Shown here: one piece after another, positions 1 through 9,018 of the stretch
Layout: the number at the start of each line of letters is the position of its first letter
How positions within the stretch are numbered: the stretch's first letter is position 1
DNA from: Rhodopseudomonas palustris JSC-3b
GTDB taxonomy: Bacteria > Pseudomonadota > Alphaproteobacteria > Rhizobiales > Xanthobacteraceae
DNA length: 64,000 bases
Direction: 5' to 3'
Assembly: GCA_000504425.1 (NCBI GenBank)
Contig: KI632513.1
Span: forward strand, 673,999 to 737,998
Translations under genes and position numbers: made by a program
Notes under the pieces: model-generated
Seen by the model: only the letters and a program-made list of their open reading frames with translations
What the model was told of the DNA's origin: nothing
Database searches by the model: none

Positions 1-232
1 GAGAATGCTGCCGTCGCTCGGTCATGCGGTCGTGCTCCACGGTCGAGATACCGAATCTACTCCGGTTTGCGTCAGAGAGAAGCGGCGACGCACTGGCCGT
101 TGAGATTAACGTAAATGGCCGGCTAGCCGTTGCCGGCTACCGCTTGCGCCGATGGCAGGCCGCGCCGTTTGGCATCGCGGGCTCGGCTTGCTAGGCATCA
201 GGGTGTCGGGCGACGGTGTTGGACGCGAGTGC

Positions 233-1309
233 ATGGCCATGACACGCGACTTGCTGCGGGCCGGGCTGATCCTGCTGGCGGTGGTGCTGCTGCCGATTGG
301 CGCGGCGGCGGGCGAGGCCGTGCCGGAGGCTGCGCCGCCTTCGCCGCCAGCGGTACCTGCTGTGCCAGCTGCCCCATCGCCGCCGGCCGCGCCAGCCGCC
401 GAGCCGTCATCTGCTGCGCCCGCGGCCGAGCCCGCTAAAACTGAGCCCACCCAAGCCGAGCCCGCCAAACCAGCCGAGCCGCAGCCGCCCGCAGCGCCGC
501 CTTCCGCGCAGGCCAACACCCGCGAGGCGATCTGCCTGATGATCGAATCCGCGGCCAAGGCGCATGATCTGCCGCTCGAGTTCTTTGCCCGGGTGATCTG
601 GCAGGAGAGCCGCTTTCAGCCCGGCGCCATCGGCCCGGTGACGCGCAGTGGCCAGCGCGCCCAGGGCATCGCCCAGTTCATGCCCGGCACCGCGAGTGAA
701 CGGCGGCTGCTCGATCCATTCGATCCGGTGCAGGCGCTGCCAAAATCCGCCGAGTTCTTGGCCGAGCTGCGCCAGCGCTTTGGCAATCTCGGGCTGGCGG
801 CTGCGGCCTACAATGCCGGACCGCGCCGGGTGCAGGAATGGATCGCCGGCATCGGGCCGATGCCGCTGGAAACCCGCAACTACGTGCTGGCGATTACTGG
901 CGCCACGGTCGATGATTGGGCGTCAGGCGCCAAGGCCAAGCTGGCCGAGACGCCGTCGCCGCGCGACTGCCGCGCTTTGATGGCCTTGCTCGACCGCGCG
1001 CCCAATCTGTTTGTCAGCGAGCTGGCGCAGCGCGTGAAACTTGGCGTCGATCGGCCGTGGGGCGTGCAGCTCGCCGCCGGTTTTAACCGCGACCGTGCCT
1101 TGATGAGTTATGCGCGGGCGATGACGAAGCTCAGCAGCGTGATCGGCGATCAGGACCCGAGCCTGCTCGGCTCGCTATTCCGCAGCCGCGGCACACGCAC
1201 GTTCTATCAGGTGCGGATCGGCACCGACACGCGCGAAGCGGCCAACGAACTGTGCACCAAGATCCGCCGCGCCGGCGGCGCCTGTCTGGTGCTGCGCAAC
1301 CGTGGCTGA
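233..1309 (+). CDS. Lytic murein transglycosylase (SLT domain) with SPOR-like C-terminus
   Basis: Predicted periplasmic lytic transglycosylase that cleaves peptidoglycan glycan strands. From the ATG at 233 the protein is 358 aa: a hydrophobic signal segment at about 7-25, an Ala/Pro/Glu-rich linker at about 28-93, then a Slt-type domain. Family marks visible are the catalytic Glu in IWQESRF (about residue 125), GIAQFMPGT and the AYNAGP motif. The last 40 residues (FYQVRIGTDT... to the end) resemble a SPOR glycan-binding fold. The frame stays open to a start at 152, but the 233 or 239 ATG puts the signal peptide at the N-terminus. The stop codon shares its last base with a palindromic repeat downstream. 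Confidence 0.88.
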   Translation: MAMTRDLLRAGLILLAVVLLPIGAAAGEAVPEAAPPSPPAVPAVPAAPSPPAAPAAEPSSAAPAAEPAKTEPTQAEPAKPAEPQPPAAPPSAQANTREAICLMIESAAKAHDLPLEFFARVIWQESRFQPGAIGPVTRSGQRAQGIAQFMPGTASERRLLDPFDPVQALPKSAEFLAELRQRFGNLGLAAAAYNAGPRRVQEWIAGIGPMPLETRNYVLAITGATVDDWASGAKAKLAETPSPRDCRALMALLDRAPNLFVSELAQRVKLGVDRPWGVQLAAGFNRDRALMSYARAMTKLSSVIGDQDPSLLGSLFRSRGTRTFYQVRIGTDTREAANELCTKIRRAGGACLVLRNRG

Positions 1310-1457
1310 TACCAACGGACATTGATACCAACCCATCCGCATGTCATGGCCGGGCTCCGTCCCGGCCATCCACGTCTTTGATCTTGCAGCGCTTTCAAGA
1401 CGTGGATACCCGCGACAAGCGCGGGCATGACGAGTCAATGGTAGGAGCCGTTGGTAT
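1309..1457. repeat. Palindromic intergenic element with 10-bp terminal inverted repeats
   Basis: ATACCAACGG at 1309-1318 is the exact reverse complement of CCGTTGGTAT at 1448-1457. Inside are two GC-rich hairpins (GGCCGGG..CCCGGCC and CCGCG..CGCGG) separated by inverted copies of CCACGTCTT/AAGACGTGG. The module is related to those at 41961-42067 and 43413-43495. No ORF is carried, so this is a REP/MITE-like repeat rather than an IS. Confidence 0.7.
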
Positions 1458-1466
1458 GAGACGGCG

Positions 1467-1826
1467 TCATATCTCGTTGTTGAACTTATCGAGCCGCTCT
1501 TGCAGCGAGCGCAGGGTGCGTTCGGTCGAGCGCAGCCGCAGCATGGTGTCGAGCGGCATCTCGTCATGGGTGATCTTGGTCGGCAGCAGCGCCAGTCCGG
1601 CCTCGCGGTGGCTCTGCCAGACCACCTCGGCGGCATAAGTGACGCCCTTGCTCGGAATGATCAGATCGAGCTGACGGGGCAGCACCTCAATGGCGTCCAG
1701 CTCGATCTTGACACCCAGCGGCGTATAGTTGCGTATGATGCAATCGAGGGTTGAATAGCGCTGATGAAAGGCGAGGCGCCCGCCGTAGAAGACCCGCCCG
1801 CGAAAAGCTCGCCGCCGCTCCAGCAT
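1467..1826 (-). CDS. PilZ domain protein (putative c-di-GMP receptor)
   Basis: A 119-aa single-domain protein, probably a cytosolic c-di-GMP effector. The N-terminal arginine cluster ERRRAFRGR supplies the RxxxR motif. About 30 residues on, NYTPLG matches the (D/N)xSxxG motif with Thr for Ser. The C-terminal 30 residues (RSTERTLRSLQERLDKF) look like an amphipathic or coiled-coil helix. The start is the ATG at 1826 with GGGGAAG upstream; a longer reading to 1901 adds an unlikely N-terminus. Two diguanylate cyclases occur in the same window (PleD and the 58979-60271 gene). Binding itself is inferred. Confidence 0.8.
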   Translation of the reverse strand: MLERRRAFRGRVFYGGRLAFHQRYSTLDCIIRNYTPLGVKIELDAIEVLPRQLDLIIPSKGVTYAAEVVWQSHREAGLALLPTKITHDEMPLDTMLRLRSTERTLRSLQERLDKFNNEI

Positions 1827-1976
1827 TGCACTTCCCCGTGTAATTTCGACGAATGCTATCAGCGGTTGTGGTTGGCGGGAAGTTCGACTCCCTGTAATCA
1901 AGCCAATAGGGTTAATCGACCGCTTGAGGCGGCTGATGGCGGCCGCGTCCGGCCGGCTTGCTGATCACGGAGTCCG

Positions 1977-2714
1977 ATGGCGCTTCCTTCCCCTGATTCA
2001 ACGACCTGGACCTCGCCATCTTCTGCGTTCCTGCTCGGCCTGCGTTCGGCGGCAACCACCGTGCTGTCTCTGGTGCTGTTTGCGACCTATATCGGCATCG
2101 GCGCGCTTGGCCACGACACCGGCTTCAGCCTGTTCTGGGTGCTGGCCAGCACCGTGCTGGTATGGGCCGGGCCGGCGCAGATCATCCTGATTTCGATGCT
2201 CAGCTCCGGCGCCACCTGGCTGCAGACCGCGATTGCGGTGACGGTCAGCGCCATCCGGCTGTTTCCGATGGTGGTGTCGGTGCTGCCGATGATGCGCACG
2301 CCCACCACCAAGAAATCGCAGCTGATCCTGCCGGCGCATTTCGTGGCGGTGACCATGTGGGTGGAGTGCTTTCGGCTGCTGCCGCAGGTACCACGCGAGC
2401 GGCGCATTCCCTTTGCACTCGGGCTCGGCACCGGCTTTGTCACGGTGTGCGTGTCGGCCAATGTCGTTGGCTATGGGCTCGCGGCCAATCTGCCGCAACT
2501 GTTCGGTGCGGCAATCCTGCTGCTGACACCGCTGACCTTTCTGCTATCCACCGCACGCAACTGCCGTGAACTCGCGGACTATCTGGCGCTGATCCTCGGG
2601 CTCGCGTTGTTTCCGCTGGCCGGAATGCTCAACACCGGCGTCGATATTCTGATCAGCGGCGTCGCTGCGGGCACGATCGCTTATGGCGTGCATCGCTGGA
2701 GGCGCAGCCGATGA
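1977..2714 (+). CDS. azlC: AzlC family branched-chain amino acid permease subunit
   Basis: A 245-aa polytopic inner-membrane protein of the AzlC family. AzlC works with the small AzlD subunit in export of branched-chain amino acids and analogues. Visible marks are the early GLRSAATTVLS segment, the WAGPAQIILIS stretch followed by a polar RLFPMV region, and about seven hydrophobic segments. The start ATG at 1977 lies close after GGAG. Its last four bases overlap the start of the next gene (ATGA), which fits a translationally coupled two-gene operon. The substrate cannot be read from sequence. Confidence 0.85.
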   Translation: MALPSPDSTTWTSPSSAFLLGLRSAATTVLSLVLFATYIGIGALGHDTGFSLFWVLASTVLVWAGPAQIILISMLSSGATWLQTAIAVTVSAIRLFPMVVSVLPMMRTPTTKKSQLILPAHFVAVTMWVECFRLLPQVPRERRIPFALGLGTGFVTVCVSANVVGYGLAANLPQLFGAAILLLTPLTFLLSTARNCRELADYLALILGLALFPLAGMLNTGVDILISGVAAGTIAYGVHRWRRSR

Positions 2715-3055
2715 CCGAGCTGATGGGCGAATGGCAGGCGCTGCTGGTGCTGCTGCTGGCAGGCTTCTTGCCTAACGAAGTCTGGCGGATGCTCGGCGTC
2801 TGGCTCGGGGGCGGTCTCGATGAAGGCTCGGAACTGCTGGTGTGGGTGCGCGCGGTGGCGAGTGCGATCCTCGCCGGCGTGATCGCGCAGATTCTGCTGA
2901 TGCCGCCGGGCGCGCTGGCAGCCGTGCCGCCGACGCTGCGCTTTGGTGCAGTGGTGGCGGGACTGATCATCTTCCTCGCGACCAAACGCTCGATCTTCAT
3001 CGGCGTGCTGGGCGGCGAAGCGGTGCTGCTGTTTGGGCAATGGTGGATGGGTTGA
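2711..3055 (+). CDS. azlD: AzlD family transporter subunit
   Basis: A 114-aa protein with four hydrophobic segments, the size and pattern of AzlD, the partner of AzlC. The FLPNEVWRMLGV segment early in the protein is typical of this small subunit. It begins inside the stop of azlC by a 4-bp overlap, so the pair is probably made in fixed ratio. There is no other gene in the operon; the next gene (trmO) follows after about 50 bp with its own ribosome-binding site. Confidence 0.85.
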   Translation: MTELMGEWQALLVLLLAGFLPNEVWRMLGVWLGGGLDEGSELLVWVRAVASAILAGVIAQILLMPPGALAAVPPTLRFGAVVAGLIIFLATKRSIFIGVLGGEAVLLFGQWWMG

Positions 3056-3106
3056 AATTGGCCAGATCGCAGTCGCCAACATCACAACAAAAAAGAGAGG
3101 GACGAC

Positions 3107-3562
3107 ATGTTGGTTGAGGACGAGCTGCGCGAAGGCGAGGTCACGGTGGTGCCGCCGCCGCCCAATGATGCCGGGCTGGTGTTCATCGGCCGGATCCGCA
3201 CGCCCTGGAGCTCACGCAGCGAGACGCCGCGCCAGGGCCGCCATGATGGCCCGGTGTGCCGGCTGGAAATCTTCGAGCCCTGGGGGCAGGCGCTGCAGGG
3301 CATCGACCACTATGCGACGCTCGATGTGGTCTATTGGCTGCACCAATCGCGCCGCGATCTGGTGCTGCAGCGCGGCCACCACGCCAGCGGCGTGCGCGGC
3401 ACGTTTTCGCTGCGCTCACCGCTGCGCCCCAATCCGATCGGGATTTCGTCGGTGGCGCTGGTCGGCGTCGAAGGCAACACCGTGCTGGTGCGCGGGCTCG
3501 ATTGTCTCGACGGCACGCCGCTGATCGATCTCAAGCCCGATCGCTGCAATCACTCTCTGTAA
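3107..3562 (+). CDS. trmO: TrmO-type tRNA m6t6A37 methyltransferase (TsaA/UPF0066 family)
   Basis: A 151-aa protein of the TsaA/TrmO family. Characterised members methylate t6A at position 37 of ANN-decoding tRNAs with SAM. The family signature SPLRPNPIG is present at about 104-112, preceded by GVRGTFSLR. DVVYWLHQS and the C-terminal LIDLKPD match conserved parts of the beta-barrel. An AGAGAGGGACGAC stretch provides the ribosome-binding site. It ends 37 bp before a strong hairpin shared with the converging HIT gene. Family call is firm; activity on tRNA is inferred. Confidence 0.82.
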   Translation: MLVEDELREGEVTVVPPPPNDAGLVFIGRIRTPWSSRSETPRQGRHDGPVCRLEIFEPWGQALQGIDHYATLDVVYWLHQSRRDLVLQRGHHASGVRGTFSLRSPLRPNPIGISSVALVGVEGNTVLVRGLDCLDGTPLIDLKPDRCNHSL

Positions 3563-3599
3563 CGGATCGCCTTGCGGCTGCAGTGAACATCAAATGAGA

Positions 3600-3634
3600 G
3601 TTTCGGTTCTGATTCCATCAGAACCGAAACAATT
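3600..3634. terminator. Intrinsic terminator shared by trmO and the HIT gene
   Basis: A perfect 14-bp stem (3600-3613 with 3617-3630) closes on a 3-nt loop (TCC). On the plus strand it is followed by AATTTT, so it ends trmO transcripts. On the minus strand it begins 4 nt after the HIT stop codon. It sits between two convergent genes and can plausibly act in both directions. Confidence 0.85.
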
Positions 3635-4063
3635 TTAGCCAGCCTGCAGCGCTGCGATCAGTTGCGCGGCGTGGCTCTCCAGCACCGCGGGGTCTTCCTT
3701 GCGGCTCTGGGGCGGCAGCAGAGCGACGCCGTCAAAGCGCGGCATCACATGCATGTGCAGGTGATAGACCACTTGGCCGGCAGCGGGCTCGCTGAACTGC
3801 TGCACCACAATGCCTTCGGCCTTGAAGGCGCGCATCGCGGCATGGGCGATGGTGCGCGCGCCGCGCGCCACATGCGCGAAATCCTCAGGCGAAATATCGA
3901 GAATATTGCGCGCCGGCGCCTTCGGAATCACCAGGGTGTGACCGGGCGAACGCGGCATGATGTCGAGAAAGGCAAATACGTGGTCGTTCTCATAGACCTT
4001 GTAGCAGGGGAATTCACCGCGCAGGATTTTGGCGAAGATGTTTTGCGGATCGTAAGCGGTCAT
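3635..4063 (-). CDS. HIT family nucleotide-binding protein
   Basis: A 142-aa HIT (histidine triad) protein of the HINT-like branch, a small cytosolic nucleotidyl hydrolase acting on adenosine nucleotide conjugates. The active-site motif HLHMHVMP lies at about residues 101-108, and SPGHTLVIPK matches the conserved N-terminal strand. Length is normal for the family. The gene starts 51 bp downstream of the DUF482 gene on the same strand and may be co-transcribed with it. The physiological substrate is unknown. Confidence 0.88.
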   Translation of the reverse strand: MTAYDPQNIFAKILRGEFPCYKVYENDHVFAFLDIMPRSPGHTLVIPKAPARNILDISPEDFAHVARGARTIAHAAMRAFKAEGIVVQQFSEPAAGQVVYHLHMHVMPRFDGVALLPPQSRKEDPAVLESHAAQLIAALQAG

Positions 4064-4113
4064 GACGACTCCCAGATGTTACCGCGCGACTGTCGCCGCC
4101 GTGCGGGGCGCGG

Positions 4114-5340
4114 TCAAGTCGGCTCCTCGGCGGCCTTGCGAAACGGTCCGGCCTCAGTCAATTCGCGGGCGGCCGCGGCGACATAGGCGCGTTCCTGCTT
4201 GAGATATTCCGCCACCGCACGGCGGAGCGCCGGATCAGCGATGTAATGCGCCGAATAGGTGGTTTGCGGCAGGTAGCCGCGCGCGATCTTGTGTTCGCCC
4301 TGGGCGCCGGCTTCCACCCGGGTCAGGCGCTCGGTGATCGCAAAATCGATTGCCTGATAGTAGCACACCTCGAAATGCAAAAACGGGTGATGCTCGATCG
4401 CGCCCCAATGGCGGCCAAACAGCGTATCGCCGCCGATGAAATTGATGGCGCCGGCGATGTAGCGGCCGTTGCGCCTCGCCATCACCAACAGCACCTGGTC
4501 GCTCATGGTGCGGCCGATCTCGCGATAGAATTCGCGGGTCAGGTAGGGGCGGCCCCATTTGCGCGAGCCTGTCTCCATGTAGAACGCAAAGAACGCATCC
4601 CAGGCCTGTTCGGTGATCGCGGTGCCGCGCAGCCATTCGATGCTGATGCCGCTGGCGACGGCATCGCGCCGCTCGCGGCGGATCGCCTTGCGATGGCGCG
4701 AGGCGAGGGTGGCGAGAAAGTCGTCAAAGCAGGCGTAGCCGGCATTGTGCCAATGGAATTGCTGATCGGTGCGCTGCAGAAACCCGCGCTGCGCCAGAAA
4801 GCGCCATTCGCTTTCGCGCGCGAAGGTGACATGCACCGAGGACGCGCGGCTTCCCTCGCACAGCGCGATCAACCCTTCGGCGAGCGCCTGGCTGACGCGC
4901 TCACCATCGGCATCGCCGCGGATCAATAGCCGCGGCCCGGTGGCCGGCGTGAACGGCACCGACACTTGCAGCTTTGGATAATAGCGGCCGCCGGCGCGGT
5001 GATAGGCATCGGCCCAGCCGCGATCGAACACATATTCGCCGAGCGAGTGCGCTTTCAGATAGCACGGCACGATGCCGACCACGCGGCCGCGCTGACGCGC
5101 GATCAGATGGCGCGGCGCCCAGCCGGTGTCGTGACACGCCGATTGCGAGCTTTCCAATGCGGCGAAGAAGGCATGGCTGACGAACGGATTGTAGGCGGAC
5201 AGTGCTGGCTCAGCGCCGCCATTGCGGTTGGCGCTCTGTAGGCCCGGCGCACAGAGCGAGGTCGCGCAGGCATCCCAATCATGGGCATCGATGTCAGTCA
5301 CCGACGCCACCGTTTCCAGGGTGATGTCAGCTGCGATCAT
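4114..5340 (-). CDS. DUF482/FemAB-like acyltransferase fold protein
   Basis: A 408-aa protein of the DUF482 (PF04339) family, often annotated as GNAT or peptidoglycan biosynthesis protein. Motifs seen are WAPRHLIA, YFDRGWADAYHRAGG-like segments near residue 110, SRHRKAIRRERR near 225, and HWGAIEHHPFLHFEVCYYQ in the C-terminal half. No signal peptide is evident. The ATG at 5340 is preferred over the TTG three bases earlier. The family has a double GNAT/FemAB-like fold and its reaction is not settled, so the function here is open. It lies ahead of the HIT gene on the same strand. Confidence 0.75.
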   Translation of the reverse strand: MIAADITLETVASVTDIDAHDWDACATSLCAPGLQSANRNGGAEPALSAYNPFVSHAFFAALESSQSACHDTGWAPRHLIARQRGRVVGIVPCYLKAHSLGEYVFDRGWADAYHRAGGRYYPKLQVSVPFTPATGPRLLIRGDADGERVSQALAEGLIALCEGSRASSVHVTFARESEWRFLAQRGFLQRTDQQFHWHNAGYACFDDFLATLASRHRKAIRRERRDAVASGISIEWLRGTAITEQAWDAFFAFYMETGSRKWGRPYLTREFYREIGRTMSDQVLLVMARRNGRYIAGAINFIGGDTLFGRHWGAIEHHPFLHFEVCYYQAIDFAITERLTRVEAGAQGEHKIARGYLPQTTYSAHYIADPALRRAVAEYLKQERAYVAAAARELTEAGPFRKAAEEPT

Positions 5341-5416
5341 CAAGCGGCAAAACCATCATCGGCTGGATCAAGCATGGTGGCTCCATGATCTCAAGATGTG
5401 GGGTCGGCGCGCTGGT

Positions 5417-6178
5417 TCAAGACGGCGTAGCGTCCGGAACAAATCCTTCAAAAATCATCTGGTCGGCATAGCGCGCGGCGCGTTCGCGCTGCTCGGGCGT
5501 GCGCACCGTCCAGGTCAGAAGCGGGCAGCCGAACAGATGGCGCGCCAGCCACGGCGCCGGCGCCGGCAATTGCTGCACCCAATAGGCGACGAAATGCGGC
5601 TGGGTGTGCAGGCTGTGGCGCAGATAGAGCATGCTGTCGCGCTGCTGCGGCGTCAGCTTGACCCAATAGGGATCGTCATAAGTGCGCTGCGCGGTGATGC
5701 CGCGCGGCAGCTCCGGCATCGCCTGCCGCAGCGCCAGCACCTGATCGGGATCGAACGACATCGCCGCGACCGGCCCGCGATAAGACGCCAGCACCTGCGT
5801 GAGCCGCTTCACCAACTGGCGATCGCCATCGAAGTGACTCTTCACTTCAATCAGCAGCGGCACGCGGCCGCCGACCAGATCGCACAGATCGCCGACCGTC
5901 ATCATGCGCTCGCTGGTGTCCTTGAAGCGCACGCGCTTCAGCTCGGCGGCGGACAGCGTCGCGAGCGCGCCGCTGCCGTCGGTGAGGCGGCCGAGCTCAT
6001 CGTCATGATGAACCATCGCCTCGCCATCGGCGCTGAGCTGAATGTCGACCTCGATGCCAAACCGGCCTTCGACCGCAGCGCTGATCGCGCCGGGCATGTT
6101 TTCGATCACGCCGCGGGCGTAATTATGCAGCCCGCGATGCGCAATCGGTCGTGCGGTCAGCCAGTCCGGCGCGCGCAC
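5417..6178 (-). CDS. Glycerophosphodiester phosphodiesterase family protein (cytosolic, UgpQ-like)
   Basis: A 253-aa GDPD-family enzyme expected to hydrolyse glycerophosphodiesters to glycerol-3-phosphate and an alcohol. The domain starts directly at IAHRGLH (catalytic His), followed by EVDIQLSADGEAMVHHD, which carries the metal-binding Glu/Asp and second His, and later LLIEVKSH with the third metal Glu. There is no signal peptide, so it is probably cytosolic. The start is a GTG two bases after the ridA stop, which suggests coupling to that gene. Confidence 0.85.
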   Translation of the reverse strand: MRAPDWLTARPIAHRGLHNYARGVIENMPGAISAAVEGRFGIEVDIQLSADGEAMVHHDDELGRLTDGSGALATLSAAELKRVRFKDTSERMMTVGDLCDLVGGRVPLLIEVKSHFDGDRQLVKRLTQVLASYRGPVAAMSFDPDQVLALRQAMPELPRGITAQRTYDDPYWVKLTPQQRDSMLYLRHSLHTQPHFVAYWVQQLPAPAPWLARHLFGCPLLTWTVRTPEQRERAARYADQMIFEGFVPDATPS

Positions 6179-6180
6179 GC

Positions 6181-6648
6181 TCAGGCGACCTCGAACAGCC
6201 CTTCGACCTCGACCGCGGCATCCGCCGGCAGCGAGGCGACGCCCACCGTGGTGCGGGCGTGGCGGCCCTTGTCACCGAATGCGGCAACCATCAAATCGGA
6301 GGCGCCGTTCAGCACCTTGGGGCCATCGATGAAGTCGGGCGCGGAATTGATGAAGCCGCCAAGGCGCACCACGCGCACCACCTTGTCGAGATCGCCGAGC
6401 GCGGCCTTGACCTGCGCCAGCAGATTGATGGCGCAGCCGCGCGCGGCGGCATTGCCCTGATCGACGGTGACGTCGGTGCCGAGCTTGCCCTTGGCGATCA
6501 GCTTGCCGTCGGCGTCAAAACAGACCTGACCGGAGACGAACAGCAGATTGCCGGTGCGCACGAAGCTGACATAGTTGGCGACCGGGCTCGCCGGCTCGTG
6601 CAAATGAACGCCCTGCGCTGCGAGCTTCTGCTCAACCATGCCTGCCAT
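6181..6648 (-). CDS. RidA/YjgF family protein (reactive enamine/imine deaminase-like)
   Basis: A 155-aa member of the Rid superfamily. Characterised RidA proteins hydrolyse enamine/imine intermediates from PLP enzymes. Family marks are the GNLLFVSGQV strand, ARGCAINLLAQVKAALGDL helix and the HARTTVGVASLP segment containing the conserved Arg. It is longer than E. coli RidA (about 128 aa), as in the 150-aa Rid subgroup common in alphaproteobacteria. The ATG at 6648 has GGGGATGAG just upstream. It is the first gene of a likely ridA-GDPD pair. Confidence 0.85.
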   Translation of the reverse strand: MAGMVEQKLAAQGVHLHEPASPVANYVSFVRTGNLLFVSGQVCFDADGKLIAKGKLGTDVTVDQGNAAARGCAINLLAQVKAALGDLDKVVRVVRLGGFINSAPDFIDGPKVLNGASDLMVAAFGDKGRHARTTVGVASLPADAAVEVEGLFEVA

Positions 6649-6804
6649 AACTCATCCCCATTGTGTGTGAAGTCGTGCTGCTTTTTTGACCCAATGCCAT
6701 GCGAGTTGCAAGCAATTGGGACTGGCAGGGCCTCGGGCAGGGGCGCGGTTGCGGCGCCCCTGGCGAGCCACTATTGTTGAACTGGTCAATTTAAGGGGAC
6801 CGCA

Positions 6805-7671
6805 ATGCGTGGCGTTCAGCCGTTCTGGCGCTTCAATGTTTTGACTGTGGTGTTGCCGCTGGCGCTGATCGGTGCCGGCTGCGGCACCGCGACCGCCGGC
6901 GCCACGCCGCCCTTTCTGTCGCACCAGGCGCTCTATGAACTCAGCCTGTTGAAGGCGCGCGGCAATGTCGCGCTCAACAGCGTGCGCGGCCGCATTCTGT
7001 ACAGTTTCTCCGGCAGCGCCTGCGAAGGCTACAGTTCCGAGTTTCGTCAGGTGTCGGAACTCGACAGCGGCGAGGGCAAGAACGTGCTCAGCGATCTGCG
7101 CTCGACCAGCTGGGAAGACGGCGACGCCAAGAGCTACCGCTTCAAGATCGAAACCAAGATGAACGACACCGACCCCAGCGTGGTGGACGGGGTCGCGGAG
7201 CGCGACGGAGACCATATCTCGGTCAAGCTCAAACAGCCGGCGGCGAAGAATTTTACGCTCGATGGAACCATCGTGTTCCCGACCGAGCAGATCCGGCGCA
7301 TCATCGCTGCGGCGCAGCAGGGCAAGTCACTGCTGGAACTGACCGTCTATGACGGCTCCGACAATGGCGAGAAGGTTTACAACACGCTCACCGTGATCGG
7401 TCAGCCGATCCCCGGCGATCGGGCGGTGACCGCGCCCGATCCCTCGACGGCGTCGAACACCATGAAGTCGCTGACGCGCTGGCCGGTGACGGTCAGTTAC
7501 TACGACCGCGAGGCCAAGACCAATAGCGGCGAGCAGACCCCGGTCTATGCGATGTCGTTCGAGCTGTACGAGAACGGCGTGTCGCGTGCGCTGGTGCTCG
7601 ACTACAATGACTTCGTGATTGCCGGCGCGCTCGGCAAATTCGACGTCAAGGACAGCCGGCCCTGTAAGTAA
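6805..7671 (+). CDS. eipB: EipB-like periplasmic cell-envelope integrity protein (DUF1849)
   Basis: A 288-aa exported protein of the DUF1849/EipB family, a periplasmic beta-spiral protein required for envelope integrity in Brucella. A signal sequence covers about residues 1-32. The mature protein opens with the family signature SHQALYELSL. Two cysteines (about 73 in SACEGY and 287 at the extreme C-terminus) fit the long-range disulfide described for Brucella EipB; Cys26 lies within the leader. The start ATG follows AAGGGGACC. It is divergent from ridA and monocistronic by appearance. Confidence 0.85.
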   Translation: MRGVQPFWRFNVLTVVLPLALIGAGCGTATAGATPPFLSHQALYELSLLKARGNVALNSVRGRILYSFSGSACEGYSSEFRQVSELDSGEGKNVLSDLRSTSWEDGDAKSYRFKIETKMNDTDPSVVDGVAERDGDHISVKLKQPAAKNFTLDGTIVFPTEQIRRIIAAAQQGKSLLELTVYDGSDNGEKVYNTLTVIGQPIPGDRAVTAPDPSTASNTMKSLTRWPVTVSYYDREAKTNSGEQTPVYAMSFELYENGVSRALVLDYNDFVIAGALGKFDVKDSRPCK

Positions 7672-7719
7672 CGGCGCTCACGTCGCCGCTCAGCTCAGCG
7701 CGCAACGCGCTGCTGCGCG

Positions 7720-9018
7720 TCAGGTCGGCGGCTTCTCCGGTCCCTGATAGGCGATGCCACGGATCACCGCGGCGTCGCCGAATTTTTTGCGCAGATCATC
7801 AATGGCGCGCTCGGCGCTCGCTTGGCGGCGATCGAGCAGATCGACATCGTCAGCGGCCGCCGAGCCCGGCTGCAAGGCGCTGACGCCGGTGCCGATCAGG
7901 CGGAACGCGGTGCCGTCGATCTCCTTGGCGAGCAGCTCGCGCGAAATCGCAAAAATCCGGGCGGCGAGCTGGGTCGGGGCGTGAATGGTCTGGGCGCGGG
8001 TGCGCTGCCGGAAGTCCGCGGTCTTCAATTTCAGCGTCACGGTCGAACCGCACAGATCGGCACTCTTCAGCCGCGCCGACACCTTGTCCGACAGGCTCCA
8101 GAGGATGCGCTCCAGCGTCGCCAGGTCGCGGATGTCGTGCTCGAAGGTGACTTCGTTGGAAATGCTCTTGGCGCCGCGGTCAGGCTCGACCGGGCGGTTG
8201 TCGATGCCGCGCGCCAGCCGCCACAGCCGCTGTCCTTCGGCGCCGAACTGCCGCATCAGGTCGATCTCGTCGGCGCGCTGCAGATCGCCGATGGTGCGGA
8301 AGCCGCGTTGCACCAGCCGTTCCTGGGTGGCGGGGCCGACGCCAAAGATGAAGCCAACCGGCCGCTCCGCCAGCATGGCGCAGGCCTGCTGCTGATCGAT
8401 CACCGCGAAGCCGCGCGGCTTGTCGAGATCGGAGGCGATCTTGGCCAGGAACTTATTGCAGGACAGCCCGACCGACACGGTGATGCCGATCCGGCGCTCA
8501 AGATCGCGGGCAAAGCGCGCCAGGGTTTTGGCTGCGCTGGCGCCGTGCAGTCGTTCAGTTCCGGACAGGTCGAGAAAGGCTTCGTCGATCGACAGCGGCT
8601 CGACCAGCGGCGTCAGCGACAGCATCGCTTGCCGCACCTCGCGGCCGACCCGTACATATTTCGCCATGTCCGGGCGGATCACCACCGCGTCGGGGCACAG
8701 ATCGAGCGCCTTGAACATCGGCATCGCCGAGCGCACGCCAAAAGTCCGCGCGATGTAGCAGGCGGCCGACACCACGCCGCGCTTGCCGCCGCCAACGATC
8801 ACCGGCCGATCGATCAGCTCGGGATTATCGCGCTTCTCGACGGTGGCGTAGAACGCATCGCAATCGATATGGGCCAGCGTCAGCGAGCCGAGCGCGCGGT
8901 GCCGCAGCAGTTTCGGCGAACCGCAGGCGGCGCAGCGCCGCGCGCTGTCGGGCATATCGGCCAGACAGTCGCGGCAAAAGCAGCCGGGAACAGGCGGCGC
9001 GGCGCCAGCTTGGCTCAC
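7720..9018 (-). CDS. dinB: DNA polymerase IV (Y-family) with N-terminal zinc-ribbon-like extension
   Basis: A 432-aa Y-family translesion polymerase. The palm begins at [14 protein letters not shown] (metal Asp), and [12 protein letters not shown] carries the second catalytic Asp-Glu pair. The helix-hairpin-helix and little-finger regions follow. Before the palm are about 45 residues with CFCRDC and RCAACG, a putative zinc ribbon absent from E. coli DinB. A GTG at 9018 overlaps the DUF3572 stop by 4 bp (GTGA), a typical coupled start; the frame also runs on to a TTG at 9036. No LexA box was identified. No beta-clamp motif could be confirmed at the C-terminus. Confidence 0.88.
   Translation of the reverse strand: MSQAGAAPPVPGCFCRDCLADMPDSARRCAACGSPKLLRHRALGSLTLAHIDCDAFYATVEKRDNPELIDRPVIVGGGKRGVVSAACYIARTFGVRSAMPMFKALDLCPDAVVIRPDMAKYVRVGREVRQAMLSLTPLVEPLSIDEAFLDLSGTERLHGASAAKTLARFARDLERRIGITVSVGLSCNKFLAKIASDLDKPRGFAVIDQQQACAMLAERPVGFIFGVGPATQERLVQRGFRTIGDLQRADEIDLMRQFGAEGQRLWRLARGIDNRPVEPDRGAKSISNEVTFEHDIRDLATLERILWSLSDKVSARLKSADLCGSTVTLKLKTADFRQRTRAQTIHAPTQLAARIFAISRELLAKEIDGTAFRLIGTGVSALQPGSAAADDVDLLDRRQASAERAIDDLRKKFGDAAVIRGIAYQGPEKPPT

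Noticed and set aside
6652-7215. A 187-codon minus-strand frame over the eipB 5' half
   Set aside because: Antisense to a clearly recognised DUF1849 gene; it has no ribosome-binding site or domain.
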